Shown piece after piece: positions 1 to 5,379 of a stretch of 5,578 nucleotides of DNA. Below the pieces are notes generated by a model. That model ran no database searches. It worked only from the letters and a program-made list of their open reading frames with translations, and was not told the DNA's origin. Position 1 is the first letter of the stretch. The number at the start of each line of letters is the position of its first letter. Source of the stretch: Promethearchaeota archaeon (GTDB taxonomy: Archaea; Asgardarchaeota; Lokiarchaeia; Sigynarchaeales; SOKP01). Location: assembly GCA_016839905.1 (NCBI GenBank), contig JAEOTJ010000068.1, positions 1 through 5,578 of the forward strand, given 5' to 3'. Both the position numbers and the translations under genes were made by a program.

Positions 1-189
1 ACGTGCCTTATCTTTAGGTGGCTGATCATAGAAATTAAGTTTCGCAGAGCCAATAGATATCATAACATTCCGAGCTCCTGCCATCTCCAAATCAAATAGA
101 ACTTCTGCACCAAACATCTCATGATAAAATTTAATACTTTCATCGATATTCGAAGCAAATAGATGGGCATGATGTAAGTTTGCTCTCAT
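1..189 (-). CDS. VOC/glyoxalase-fold protein, N-terminal part (runs off the left edge)
   Basis: An open frame of 63 codons starts at the ATG at 189 (read leftwards) and continues without a stop to base 1, so the C-terminal half is outside the window. The translation begins MRANLHHAHLFASNIDES and continues IKFYHEMFGAEV. This matches the opening strand and helix of the vicinal oxygen chelate (glyoxalase / bleomycin-resistance / dioxygenase) fold: a His-bearing strand, then D-x-S-I-x-F-Y-x-x-x-F-G. A second strand follows, with ISIGSAKLNFYD near residues 45-56. In the family, an early His in the first strand is often a metal ligand, here probably His7 or His9. Complete VOC domains are about 120-130 residues, so roughly half is visible. 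A GGGAT stretch lies about 7 bases before the ATG and may be a ribosome site. The substrate cannot be told from this part: lyase, isomerase, dioxygenase or antibiotic-binding roles are all possible. Confidence 0.8.
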   Translation of the reverse strand, partial: MRANLHHAHLFASNIDESIKFYHEMFGAEVLFDLEMAGARNVMISIGSAKLNFYDQPPKDKAR

Positions 190-324
190 TTATTATCCCA
201 ATCAATTAACAATTAAAATTTTCAATTTTAAAATTAAGTAAATGAAATTAATAATTGGTTATTCTAATATTTTTATCAATGTTATAAATAATTAGATACT
301 ATTTTTATCTGAAAGTGCAGTAAA

Positions 325-337
325 TTTTTTTATATTA
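325..337 (+). promoter_or_regulatory. TATA-like box for the small gene at 364
   Basis: A TTTTTTATATTAT stretch is centred about 32 bases before the TTG start at 364. An archaeal TATA box places initiation about 25 bases downstream, which would leave only a few untranslated bases. No clear Shine-Dalgarno motif is present, which fits a nearly leaderless message. The AT-rich background makes chance matches common. Confidence 0.3.
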
Positions 338-363
338 TTGAAAAAAAAAAAGATTGAGCCATT

Positions 364-549
364 TTGCCTGAATATGAAGTTAAGATAAAATTCCATATTT
401 TTCCATATAGAAAATTCAATATTACCGCTACTGATGATGAAGAAGCGAGAAGAATTGCTAAAATCCAAGCAGAACAGATTATTAATACTTTAAACTTTAC
501 TATTGCTAGTATAAGACCTAAACGATATTTGATGGACAGGTTTTTATGA
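364..549 (+). CDS. Small 61-residue protein, possibly DpnD/PcfM-like
   Basis: This short open frame starts at TTG (364-366) and ends at TGA. An in-frame TGA lies at 355-357, only two codons upstream of the TTG, so no longer start is possible, and no ATG lies at the front. The protein begins MPEYEVKIKFHIFPYRKFNI, two likely beta strands. It continues with TATDDEEARRIAKIQAEQII, an acidic turn and amphipathic helix, and ends in a basic tail. A strand pair followed by 'A-x-(D/E)-E-E-A-x-x-I-A' recalls the small DpnD/PcfM-type domain found beside mobile and defence genes. That match is from memory and is weak. The compositional pattern looks like a real protein, but there is no operon partner. Its 3' end overlaps the last traces of the decayed NYN gene on the other strand. 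Function unknown. Confidence 0.5.
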   Translation: MPEYEVKIKFHIFPYRKFNITATDDEEARRIAKIQAEQIINTLNFTIASIRPKRYLMDRFL

Positions 550-603
550 AAAGAGCAAATCTATTCTGTCCCTGTTCGAATTAAAAAGAGAAAATTTTTA
601 CTC

Positions 604-1026
604 TTAACTTAACTTAAAATTCGTTAAAGAATATCTAAACGCCCATACTTCCAAATTTTTATCCAATTCTTTTACCTTCTTCACCACAGGCACAAAATCC
701 CCGTCTCCAGAGACCAATACCGCCGTATCATACGCAAGTGAGATAATATCAACCGCGATTTTGATATCAGCTTTCTTTTCAATGGCATCTTTAAACGCTA
801 TCTTATCAAAAATCGCTTTAATCATATATCCACTTCGATTACTTAAATCTTCATACTACTTCTTCTTCTCTGAGCTCATGAGATACACGAAACCTTCATA
901 TAAAAATATGCCCTGTAAATTTCGGTCGCAAGTTGTGATGTTTTTCAGTTTTTCCTAGTCTGCCTTGATGTTATTCTTCCTAAAGCCCTTGAAAATGTTC
1001 TTATAATCTTTACTTATAGATTACAT
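604..1026 (-). pseudogene. Decayed NYN-domain (PIN-like, LabA/DUF88 type) nuclease gene
   Basis: The obvious open part is 825-604, whose translation contains IKIAVDIISLAYDTAV and LVSGDGDFVPVVKKVKEL. This is the hallmark C-terminal half of NYN domains, with acidic residues in VD and SGDGDF that are expected to bind metal. Reading the same frame upstream recovers the missing N-terminal half: DYKNIFKGFRKNNIKAD, then EKLKN, then a run ending SSEKKK, then YEDLSNRSGY. This corresponds to the usual IDxxN strand and following helices. The frame is broken by TAA at 1023-1021 (codon 2), TAG at 957-955, TAG at 858-856 and TAA at 606-604. Even after 604 the frame carries a plausible tail (KFSLFNSNRDRIDLLFS) to a TAA at 546-544. 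The reconstructed length, about 160 residues, is normal for the family. A few residues seem missing after SLAY and near the first aspartate. The 73-residue remnant lacks half of the active site and is probably inactive. Confidence 0.72.
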
Positions 1027-1045
1027 TTATACTTTTAGTCTCATT

Positions 1046-1063
1046 AATATATATATATTTTTA
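1046..1063 (+). promoter_or_regulatory. AT-rich TATA-like element upstream of the methyltransferase
   Basis: An alternating AATATATATATATTTTTA stretch lies about 66 bases before the ATG at 1119. Initiation some 25 bases downstream would give a short leader carrying the GGAGG ribosome site. A second candidate, TTTATACTTTT at about 1026, is also possible. The call rests only on base composition and spacing. Confidence 0.3.
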
Positions 1064-1105
1064 GTAATTAATGTAGGAAAGAAATATTGATTTCATGCAT
1101 AAATT

Positions 1106-1110
1106 GGAGG
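1106..1110 (+). promoter_or_regulatory. Shine-Dalgarno site that sets the methyltransferase start
   Basis: GGAGG lies with an 8-base gap before the ATG at 1119. An earlier in-frame ATG at 1095 would put this site inside the coding region and has no comparable site of its own, so the 1119 start is preferred. Confidence 0.65.
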
Positions 1111-1118
1111 AAAAAGGA

Positions 1119-1763
1119 ATGAATGTACCAGAAAGTAAAGTTGAGATCAGTGGATTTGTGGCACGATTTTACGACCAATTGTTACGGATCGCCAGCTTTG
1201 GTAAATACAACGGTATGATGAAAGCGGCGATTGCCGACATGGATATTCAGCCTGATGATGCGATTCTGGATATGGGCTGCGGCACTGGATATAACAACTG
1301 TCTCATGGTCAAGTATCTTGGCAATGACGGTAAAATTATAGGACTCGATATCAGCAAAAAGATGAAGAAGCAATTTGAGAAAAAATGCCAAGATTACCCC
1401 AATATTTCATTTATTCAAAAACGAATCGAAGACCCCTTGCCGTTTCATGATGAGTTTGACAAGGTTTTTATATCGTTTGTCTTTCACGGATTTCCAAACT
1501 CAGAACGAAAAAAGATCGCTCAAAATGCATTTAATGTGCTTAAGTCGGGAGGACGGTTTATCATCTTTGATTTTAACGAATTTGACCTTGATGTTCAGCC
1601 ATGGTGGTTTCGCTCTGCATTTCGCAGAATTGAATGTCCTCTGGCTTTTGAGTACATCACGGTTGATTGGAAAAGCCGACTGTCTGAGTGGGGATTCGAT
1701 AATTTTAACGAACATTTGTATTTTTCAAAACGAATTCGACTTCTCAAAGCCACCAAAAAATAA
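1119..1763 (+). CDS. Class I SAM-dependent methyltransferase (UbiE-like fold)
   Basis: The protein is 214 residues from the ATG chosen by the GGAGG site; a start at 1095 would add eight residues. Motif I, ILDMGCGTGY, is at residues 49-58 and is the glycine-rich loop that holds S-adenosylmethionine. GLDIS at 75-79 ends the second strand, with Asp77 expected to contact the ribose. RIED at 102-105 is the acidic-loop region. The fourth strand reads KVFISFVFHGF at 115-125, followed by a helix and LKSGGRFIIFDF at 141-152. This order is that of class I methyltransferases, closest in style to UbiE/COQ5-type small-molecule enzymes. The C-terminal part (WW at 162-163, then an Arg- and Phe-rich stretch) probably shapes the substrate pocket. 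The substrate cannot be named. The stop is TAA followed directly by TAG. It is a lone gene on the plus strand between two decayed minus-strand genes and is visibly richer in G+C than they are (28 of 60 bases at 1261-1320). Confidence 0.88.
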   Translation: MNVPESKVEISGFVARFYDQLLRIASFGKYNGMMKAAIADMDIQPDDAILDMGCGTGYNNCLMVKYLGNDGKIIGLDISKKMKKQFEKKCQDYPNISFIQKRIEDPLPFHDEFDKVFISFVFHGFPNSERKKIAQNAFNVLKSGGRFIIFDFNEFDLDVQPWWFRSAFRRIECPLAFEYITVDWKSRLSEWGFDNFNEHLYFSKRIRLLKATKK

Positions 1764-1788
1764 TAGTGCTTCTCAACAATGATTCCAT

Positions 1789-2117
1789 CTAAATTCTTTT
1801 TAAAACTCTTATATTTGTTAAAATATAACTCTCATTATATCTTTCTCGCTTTTTTTTTATATCTCTTATTAATTTAAGTATAACGAATATAATTATTATA
1901 TCCATAAAGATAACAATGGATAATCCTAATAACTCGAGCAATGTATCTAAGTTATAAAAATAATTAATAATGCCAAAGTAAAAATAACGAAAAATATAGT
2001 AATAATAAGGCCCTGCTTATACCGCTTCAAATCTGTTGAATATCTATAGTTGTTAAAAAATTCTTTATACCATAATATCTCTTCATTTGGTTCTAATATT
2101 TTTTTAATCTCTTCCAT
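1789..2117 (-). pseudogene. Broken two-helix membrane protein ending at the start of a bPH-like domain
   Basis: The ATG at 2117 opens a 56-residue frame, MEEIKKILEPNEEILWYKEF onward, with a membrane segment (GLIITIFFVIFTLALLIIF), ending at TAG 1949-1947. The next frame continues the sense at once: YNLDTLLELLGLSIVIFMD, a second membrane segment (IIIIFVILKLI), a basic stretch (RDIKKKRERY) and SYILTNIRVLKRI, ending at TAG 1791-1789. Adding one base to the five-T run (minus strand, 1960-1956) would join the two into a 109-residue protein. The opening 'L-x-P-x-E-x-I-L-W' and the late 'Y-x-L-T-N-x-R-V' resemble bacterial PH-domain (bPH_2) membrane proteins, in which LTN-x-R begins the PH domain. 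Here the rest of that domain is absent, the sequence giving way to the 3' end of the methyltransferase gene. A TATA-like AATTTTATAC (2160-2151) sits about 37 bases before the ATG. The frameshift could be a sequencing error, but the truncated PH domain would remain. Confidence 0.6.
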
Positions 2118-2205
2118 ATGGATTTCTTAATTATGTAAATCGTATTAATAGTATAAAATTACATCTTTCCTTTAAATTTATAACAAAAATGATTATTCAG
2201 TTGAT

Positions 2206-2484
2206 TTATCCCCAATCGCTTTTATAACCAGTTCCTCCAGGGGGCCATGAGAAAATGATTGCCTCTTCCTGACAAACATACCAGCATGCGGCACATTCCA
2301 TACATTTTTCTAAACTCTTAATTTTAGCTTTTTTTTCCATGATTTCGAAACACCCAGCTAAACAAACTTTCACACAATTGCCGCATCCTATACATTTCTC
2401 GTCATTAATTTTTATAAACTCGCCCACGCCCTCAACCCATTGCACACCAGGAAAATCTTTAAATTTTTTAACTATATTTATCAA
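2206..2484 (-). CDS. FixX-like 2[4Fe-4S] ferredoxin, partner of the flavoprotein
   Basis: This is a 92-residue soluble electron carrier. Two classical cluster motifs are visible: Cys31, 34, 37 and 41 (CIGCGNCVKVC) and Cys61, 64, 67 and 71 (CMECAACWYVC), each C-x2-C-x2-C-x3-C, with an extra Cys45. The C-terminal tail SWPPGGTGYKSDWG resembles the P-x-G-G-x-G ending of FixX ferredoxins and of the ferredoxin part of electron-transfer-flavoprotein:quinone oxidoreductase. The start is TTG at 2484. An in-frame TAA lies two codons upstream, so nothing earlier is possible, though a later GTG at codon 14 cannot be excluded. It begins 7 bases after the stop of the flavoprotein gene, so the two are almost certainly co-transcribed and translated in order. 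The protein should pass electrons to or from the flavin of its neighbour. Whether the end use is quinone/ETF chemistry or isoprenoid reduction is not settled by sequence. Confidence 0.87.
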   Translation of the reverse strand: MINIVKKFKDFPGVQWVEGVGEFIKINDEKCIGCGNCVKVCLAGCFEIMEKKAKIKSLEKCMECAACWYVCQEEAIIFSWPPGGTGYKSDWG

Positions 2485-2491
2485 CTCTTAC

Positions 2492-4156
2492 TTAATATAC
2501 ATAAAATATTGATGGATTGGCTTTATCTACAAATTTTATCATTTTGTTGCTTAATTTATTCGATATAGGATTTAATAATTTTATAATCGCTGAATAGATG
2601 GGCTCAATGATAGGCAAACTCTTTCTTATTAACGTGTTCAAAGAATTTGAAAGAGGAATTATAATGATTTTAAGTACTCTTCTTATCCGCAGCATTGATT
2701 TCATTATTAAGTCTATAAATCTCAACGTGCTTAGAAATTTGCGTTCCTTCTTTCTGACTCGTTTTGATGCTGTGACTTTAATGACCTTCTCTTTCACATA
2801 ATCATAACTCTCGTGAAGCCAATTCTGATAATAACGGAAGTACATCTTAATCCATTTTGTTATTATCGTTGGATCTTCTTTCACATAGGCAATGAGCAGC
2901 TTCATGAACGGCGTGGTAAAATGTGTCAACGAGCCTAACCCCCAACCTTGATGAATATACTTCTTGAGCTTCTTTATATCATGCTCTTGTTGAGCGATAC
3001 GCAAATTATAGCGATTTCTACCATTGATAGACCACTGAATAATTGAATGTGCCTTTATCTTATCATCATATTTCTTCAAAAAAGCTTTAGAAACGTCATT
3101 GGCTTTAATTGCTTCAATTGCGACCTGGGCGGCAATTTCGGCTGAATACCATGCTGCTGGCACGCCATCACACAATTCTGTACTTTCAAGCCCCGCAGCA
3201 TCTCCAATTAATATCATACCATCCGTATGATTAGGCATTTTCCGGAGCTTTTTATTTAGCCCTACATAAATCTCGAAGCCTTCCCACATCCTTGCACGCA
3301 ATTTAGCTCGAGGAGCTACTAAATCCTTCCACCACAACAGTTTTGAAGTTATATTATGATGATACTCATCAAATAGTTTACCTAAATTTGGCACCGATTT
3401 CTGATCTGTTCTTAAACACTGGTCCTGCATAAAATGAATACTACTTCTATAAGGCCACACCATTAGACCATTGCCATAACCAAGCGGCGGAGATATTTTT
3501 TGCTCGTCCCAACCCCAACACATCTTAACGGAATATCCAAAAATTTTATCAATGTCTTCTTTTCGCATAACATAGTCGTATGTATCGGCTAACGAGATGG
3601 TTTCAGGTGGATATTTTTCGCGCACGCCCGCTTTTATCGCTAATATGCCCTGCGAGCCCTCAGCATTTATTACAATCTTAGCCCTAATTTTCTCGCCTTT
3701 ATCTGTTATAATTCCTTTAATGAATTCACCCTCTTTTATAAAATTGGTGACTGTAGTTGACGTCCTTAGTTCAACGCCTGCCTCCACGGCCTTTCTGGCT
3801 TGCCACTGACAAAACGGCTTACAATAAGTATTATAACCAAATGCAATGATCGGAGAGAGTGGTTTCGGGACCTTTAGTGAATCATCGATTTCAATATCCC
3901 CTTTATCGATATCTTTTATAATATAGTTTACTATACCATCAGCAGGACGCTCAAAGGGAGGATTACCATCCCTAATAAATGTTGGAGCAAATAAAAATCC
4001 TTGAAATGGAATAGTTAAACCCGAAATGACTTTATCGCCAACATTCTCAGAACGTTCAAGCATTAAGGTTTTAAGCTCGGCATCAGCGCAGAGCTTCGCT
4101 GCTACAGAACCCCCAAACCCAGCACCAACAACAATAATATCAAAGTCTTCGTCCAT
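2492..4156 (-). CDS. FAD-dependent oxidoreductase, FixC / geranylgeranyl reductase family, with long basic C-terminal extension
   Basis: The protein has 554 residues. The dinucleotide-binding strand-loop-helix is at the N-terminus (DIIVVGAGFGGSVAA, GxGxxG at 11-16), with Glu34 in position to bind the adenosine ribose. NAEGSQG at 164-170 is the middle flavin-contact region. LIGDAAGLESTELCDG at 316-331 holds the second GD flavin motif (Asp319). This order is that of the FixC/ETF-QO/geranylgeranyl reductase flavoproteins. FixC and geranylgeranyl reductases usually run to about 400-450 residues. Here roughly 120 more follow, rich in Lys, Arg and Ile (about 430-554) and including KRVRKKERK and a hydrophobic LKIIII. 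These may form amphipathic helices that sit on the membrane. The FixX-like ferredoxin gene follows after 7 bases. Adjacent ferredoxins are known both for FixC and for archaeal geranylgeranyl reductase (lipid saturation), so the substrate is open. A TATA box 27 bases before the ATG predicts a leaderless message. Confidence 0.88.
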   Translation of the reverse strand: MDEDFDIIVVGAGFGGSVAAKLCADAELKTLMLERSENVGDKVISGLTIPFQGFLFAPTFIRDGNPPFERPADGIVNYIIKDIDKGDIEIDDSLKVPKPLSPIIAFGYNTYCKPFCQWQARKAVEAGVELRTSTTVTNFIKEGEFIKGIITDKGEKIRAKIVINAEGSQGILAIKAGVREKYPPETISLADTYDYVMRKEDIDKIFGYSVKMCWGWDEQKISPPLGYGNGLMVWPYRSSIHFMQDQCLRTDQKSVPNLGKLFDEYHHNITSKLLWWKDLVAPRAKLRARMWEGFEIYVGLNKKLRKMPNHTDGMILIGDAAGLESTELCDGVPAAWYSAEIAAQVAIEAIKANDVSKAFLKKYDDKIKAHSIIQWSINGRNRYNLRIAQQEHDIKKLKKYIHQGWGLGSLTHFTTPFMKLLIAYVKEDPTIITKWIKMYFRYYQNWLHESYDYVKEKVIKVTASKRVRKKERKFLSTLRFIDLIMKSMLRIRRVLKIIIIPLSNSLNTLIRKSLPIIEPIYSAIIKLLNPISNKLSNKMIKFVDKANPSIFYVY

Positions 4157-4179
4157 TTATAAAATATTGAATAAAGAAG

Positions 4180-4186
4180 TATATAA
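4180..4186 (-). promoter_or_regulatory. TATA box of the flavoprotein-ferredoxin operon (leaderless)
   Basis: On the minus strand the sequence reads AAACTTATATAC, with the TTATATA core at 4186-4180 and an A-rich possible BRE just upstream. The core centre is 27 bases from the ATG at 4156, so initiation about 25 bases downstream falls on or next to the start codon. No Shine-Dalgarno motif precedes that ATG, which agrees with leaderless translation. The preceding gene ends at 4219, so this appears to be an independent transcription unit. Confidence 0.5.
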
Positions 4187-4218
4187 GTTTATTATTTTAA
4201 TTTTGCAATTACTTTCTC

Positions 4219-4428
4219 TTAATTAAAATATTGATTTAGCTTTCTTAATCCTTCAATAATCAAATCTACTATTTTAAACATAGGCATTTTTACTGCCCAT
4301 CCATATTCATCAAATAAGTATACAGGAAGTTCCCAAAAGAGCATTTTACGTGTTTCTCTTCGATACATGCCTATAAATGCACCTCCAACGATTTCACTTG
4401 TTCCAGAATCATCAATTTCTATGGTCAT
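4219..4428 (-). CDS. 69-residue protein of unknown function, perhaps a truncated N-terminal domain
   Basis: The frame runs from ATG at 4428 to TAA at 4219 and is preceded by GGGAG with a 4-base gap, a credible ribosome site, so it is probably translated. The protein starts MTIEIDDSGTSEIVGGAFIG, a strand bearing two acidic residues, a Gly-rich turn and another strand. It continues YRRETRKMLFWELPVYLF and ends in a helix (KIVDLIIEGLRKLNQYF). The D-D-S-G then G-G-x-x-I-G opening reminds me of larger archaeal hypothetical proteins with an RNase H-like start, but I cannot name the family and this is memory only. If so, the second half of the fold is missing. The sequence after the stop gives no sensible continuation in the same frame (stops follow within about ten codons), so a plain nonsense mutation is not the whole story. 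It is not co-transcribed with the flavoprotein gene 62 bases downstream, which has its own TATA box. Confidence 0.5.
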   Translation of the reverse strand: MTIEIDDSGTSEIVGGAFIGMYRRETRKMLFWELPVYLFDEYGWAVKMPMFKIVDLIIEGLRKLNQYFN

Positions 4429-4432
4429 TTAA

Positions 4433-4437
4433 CTCCC
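4433..4437 (-). promoter_or_regulatory. Shine-Dalgarno site for the 69-residue gene
   Basis: On the minus strand, GGGAG is followed by four bases (TTAA) and then the ATG at 4428. It supports this ATG as a real start. Confidence 0.45.
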
Positions 4438-4462
4438 TTATACTTAAAAAGTTGTTCAATCA

Positions 4463-4468
4463 TTTAAA
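4463..4468 (-). promoter_or_regulatory. TATA-like box for the 69-residue gene
   Basis: TTTAAA within AAAAGATTTAAATG on the minus strand is centred about 38 bases before the ATG at 4428. This leaves a leader of roughly 12 bases that just contains the GGGAG site. The spacing is right, but the element is weak in such AT-rich DNA. Confidence 0.3.
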
Positions 4469-4521
4469 TCTTTTCTCCGCCATAACAAGTTAGTTTTATT
4501 TCAATTCACCGCTAAATTATT

Positions 4522-5307
4522 TTATTTAAAATGCATTTTATATAATTCATTTAAAAAATAAGCAATCCCTAAATAACTAATTTCAATTGACTTCTCTTTT
4601 TTATTATCTGGATTTACATTAAGATTCAATATAGACTTTTTTTTAAGTTGCTGGATATATCCATTTATTGTGCCACGTCCAATATTCTTCCTTTTTTTTT
4701 TATTAAATACGTTCGTCAATTTTTCGATTGAGCTATATTTTATTGTATTAGATAATAGTAAATTTTCATCAAATGATTTATCGAACCGGAAAAATTCATT
4801 AGGTTCTTTATAAATGTTAAAAAATAATTCTAAAAAATCAAATTGTTTTTTTGTAATATTATCTAATGGAAGCTTTGGAAGATATATATTATCAATTATT
4901 CCGACCTCGATATTATCATCATATATAAAATTACCATGAATAATATCCGTATTAATAATTGAACACGCAATATAAAACCAAATATCTATATATCTTAATC
5001 CTCCTGAAATATTAACTAAAATATTTTTATACCCTAAAAGTTTTTGTTGAAGTATTTTATGTGTAAGTTCAGCAACTGCCATAATAGTATTTGGATTTAG
5101 GTTAAACCTTACATTTTCGACTTCTACTTTCCTATCTTTATAATAATTGATTAATTCTTCAAGTGCTTTAGTTGCTGCTTTAGTACCTGGTAATTCATCT
5201 TTTTCAGTCACAAAAATTACCTTGCTAACAATTGTTTTGTCGATTGAAAGAATAAGTTTCTTGTGATGATGACCAACTAATATAAATTGACAATATTTTT
5301 CTGCTAT
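4522..5307 (-). CDS. CARF-winged-helix regulator, Csa3-like; apparent ATA start
   Basis: The frame encodes a CARF sensor domain followed by a winged helix. The first canonical start, GTG at 5211, would cut into the second strand of the CARF fold (VIFVTEKDELPGTK). The frame continues open upstream and supplies the first strand and helix, FILVGHHHKKLILSI. The only codon there with a good ribosome site (GAGGAG, 5319-5314, six-base gap) is ATA at 5307, giving 261 residues. In that numbering, NILVNISGGLRYIDIW (about 95-110) is the second CARF signature, where GG-x-R lies in the ligand pocket. Residues about 150-250 are a winged helix, with GRGTINGYIQQLKKKSI (210-226) as the recognition helix and wing start. 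CARF domains bind cyclic oligoadenylates or similar nucleotides; Csa3 proteins use this to control cas genes and adaptation. No cas gene or array is in view, so targets are unknown. The gene is very AT-rich (13 G+C of 60 bases at 4741-4800). It may be intact with rare ATA initiation, or start-damaged. Confidence 0.72.
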   Translation of the reverse strand: MAEKYCQFILVGHHHKKLILSIDKTIVSKVIFVTEKDELPGTKAATKALEELINYYKDRKVEVENVRFNLNPNTIMAVAELTHKILQQKLLGYKNILVNISGGLRYIDIWFYIACSIINTDIIHGNFIYDDNIEVGIIDNIYLPKLPLDNITKKQFDFLELFFNIYKEPNEFFRFDKSFDENLLLSNTIKYSSIEKLTNVFNKKKRKNIGRGTINGYIQQLKKKSILNLNVNPDNKKEKSIEISYLGIAYFLNELYKMHFK

Positions 5308-5313
5308 ATTTTT

Positions 5314-5319
5314 CTCCTC
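5314..5319 (-). promoter_or_regulatory. Strong Shine-Dalgarno site of the CARF gene, facing an ATA codon
   Basis: GAGGAG on the minus strand is followed by AAAAAT and then ATA at 5307-5305. Spacing and strength are typical of a real initiation site, and the codon lies just before the first CARF strand. This marks the biological start despite the lack of ATG, GTG or TTG. Confidence 0.55.
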
Positions 5320-5379
5320 TATTATTTTTTTAATTTGATTTTTTTTTAAGTAAATTACTATGCCTATATTAATATTAAT

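Noticed and set aside
224..235. Palindrome AATTTTAAAATT upstream of the VOC gene as an operator
   Set aside because: It is made only of A and T in very AT-rich DNA and so is likely to occur by chance; it may simply cover a TATA box.
586..605. Hairpin terminator between the small plus-strand gene and the NYN remnant
   Set aside because: AAGAG and CTCTT can pair over only five bases with an AT loop, and there is no following T-run; too weak to call.
761..958. 65-residue plus-strand frame opposite the NYN remnant
   Set aside because: It is antisense to recognisable NYN sequence, has no ribosome site and shows no motif.
604..1026. TAG read as pyrrolysine in the NYN gene
   Set aside because: Two of the stops are TAG, and none of the intact genes here ends in TAG, so recoding was considered. 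But the frame also has TAA at codon 2 and TAA at 606-604 and 600-598, so readthrough of TAG alone would not restore the protein.
1182..1715. Two minus-strand frames opposite the methyltransferase
   Set aside because: Both are antisense to a well-supported gene and have no domain pattern.
1375..1782. 135-residue plus-strand frame within the methyltransferase
   Set aside because: It overlaps a gene with complete methyltransferase motifs and its own translation shows no domain pattern; it is a shadow frame.
1850..1858. Nine-T run as a terminator for the methyltransferase
   Set aside because: It is explained as the AAA-AAA-AAG lysine codons of the minus-strand membrane-protein remnant. It could still stop transcription, but nothing else supports it.
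2598..4226. Plus-strand frames at 2598-2801, 3597-3809 and 4026-4226
   Set aside because: All lie opposite the flavoprotein gene or its promoter, and their translations are Ser/Ile/Leu-rich reverse images of it.
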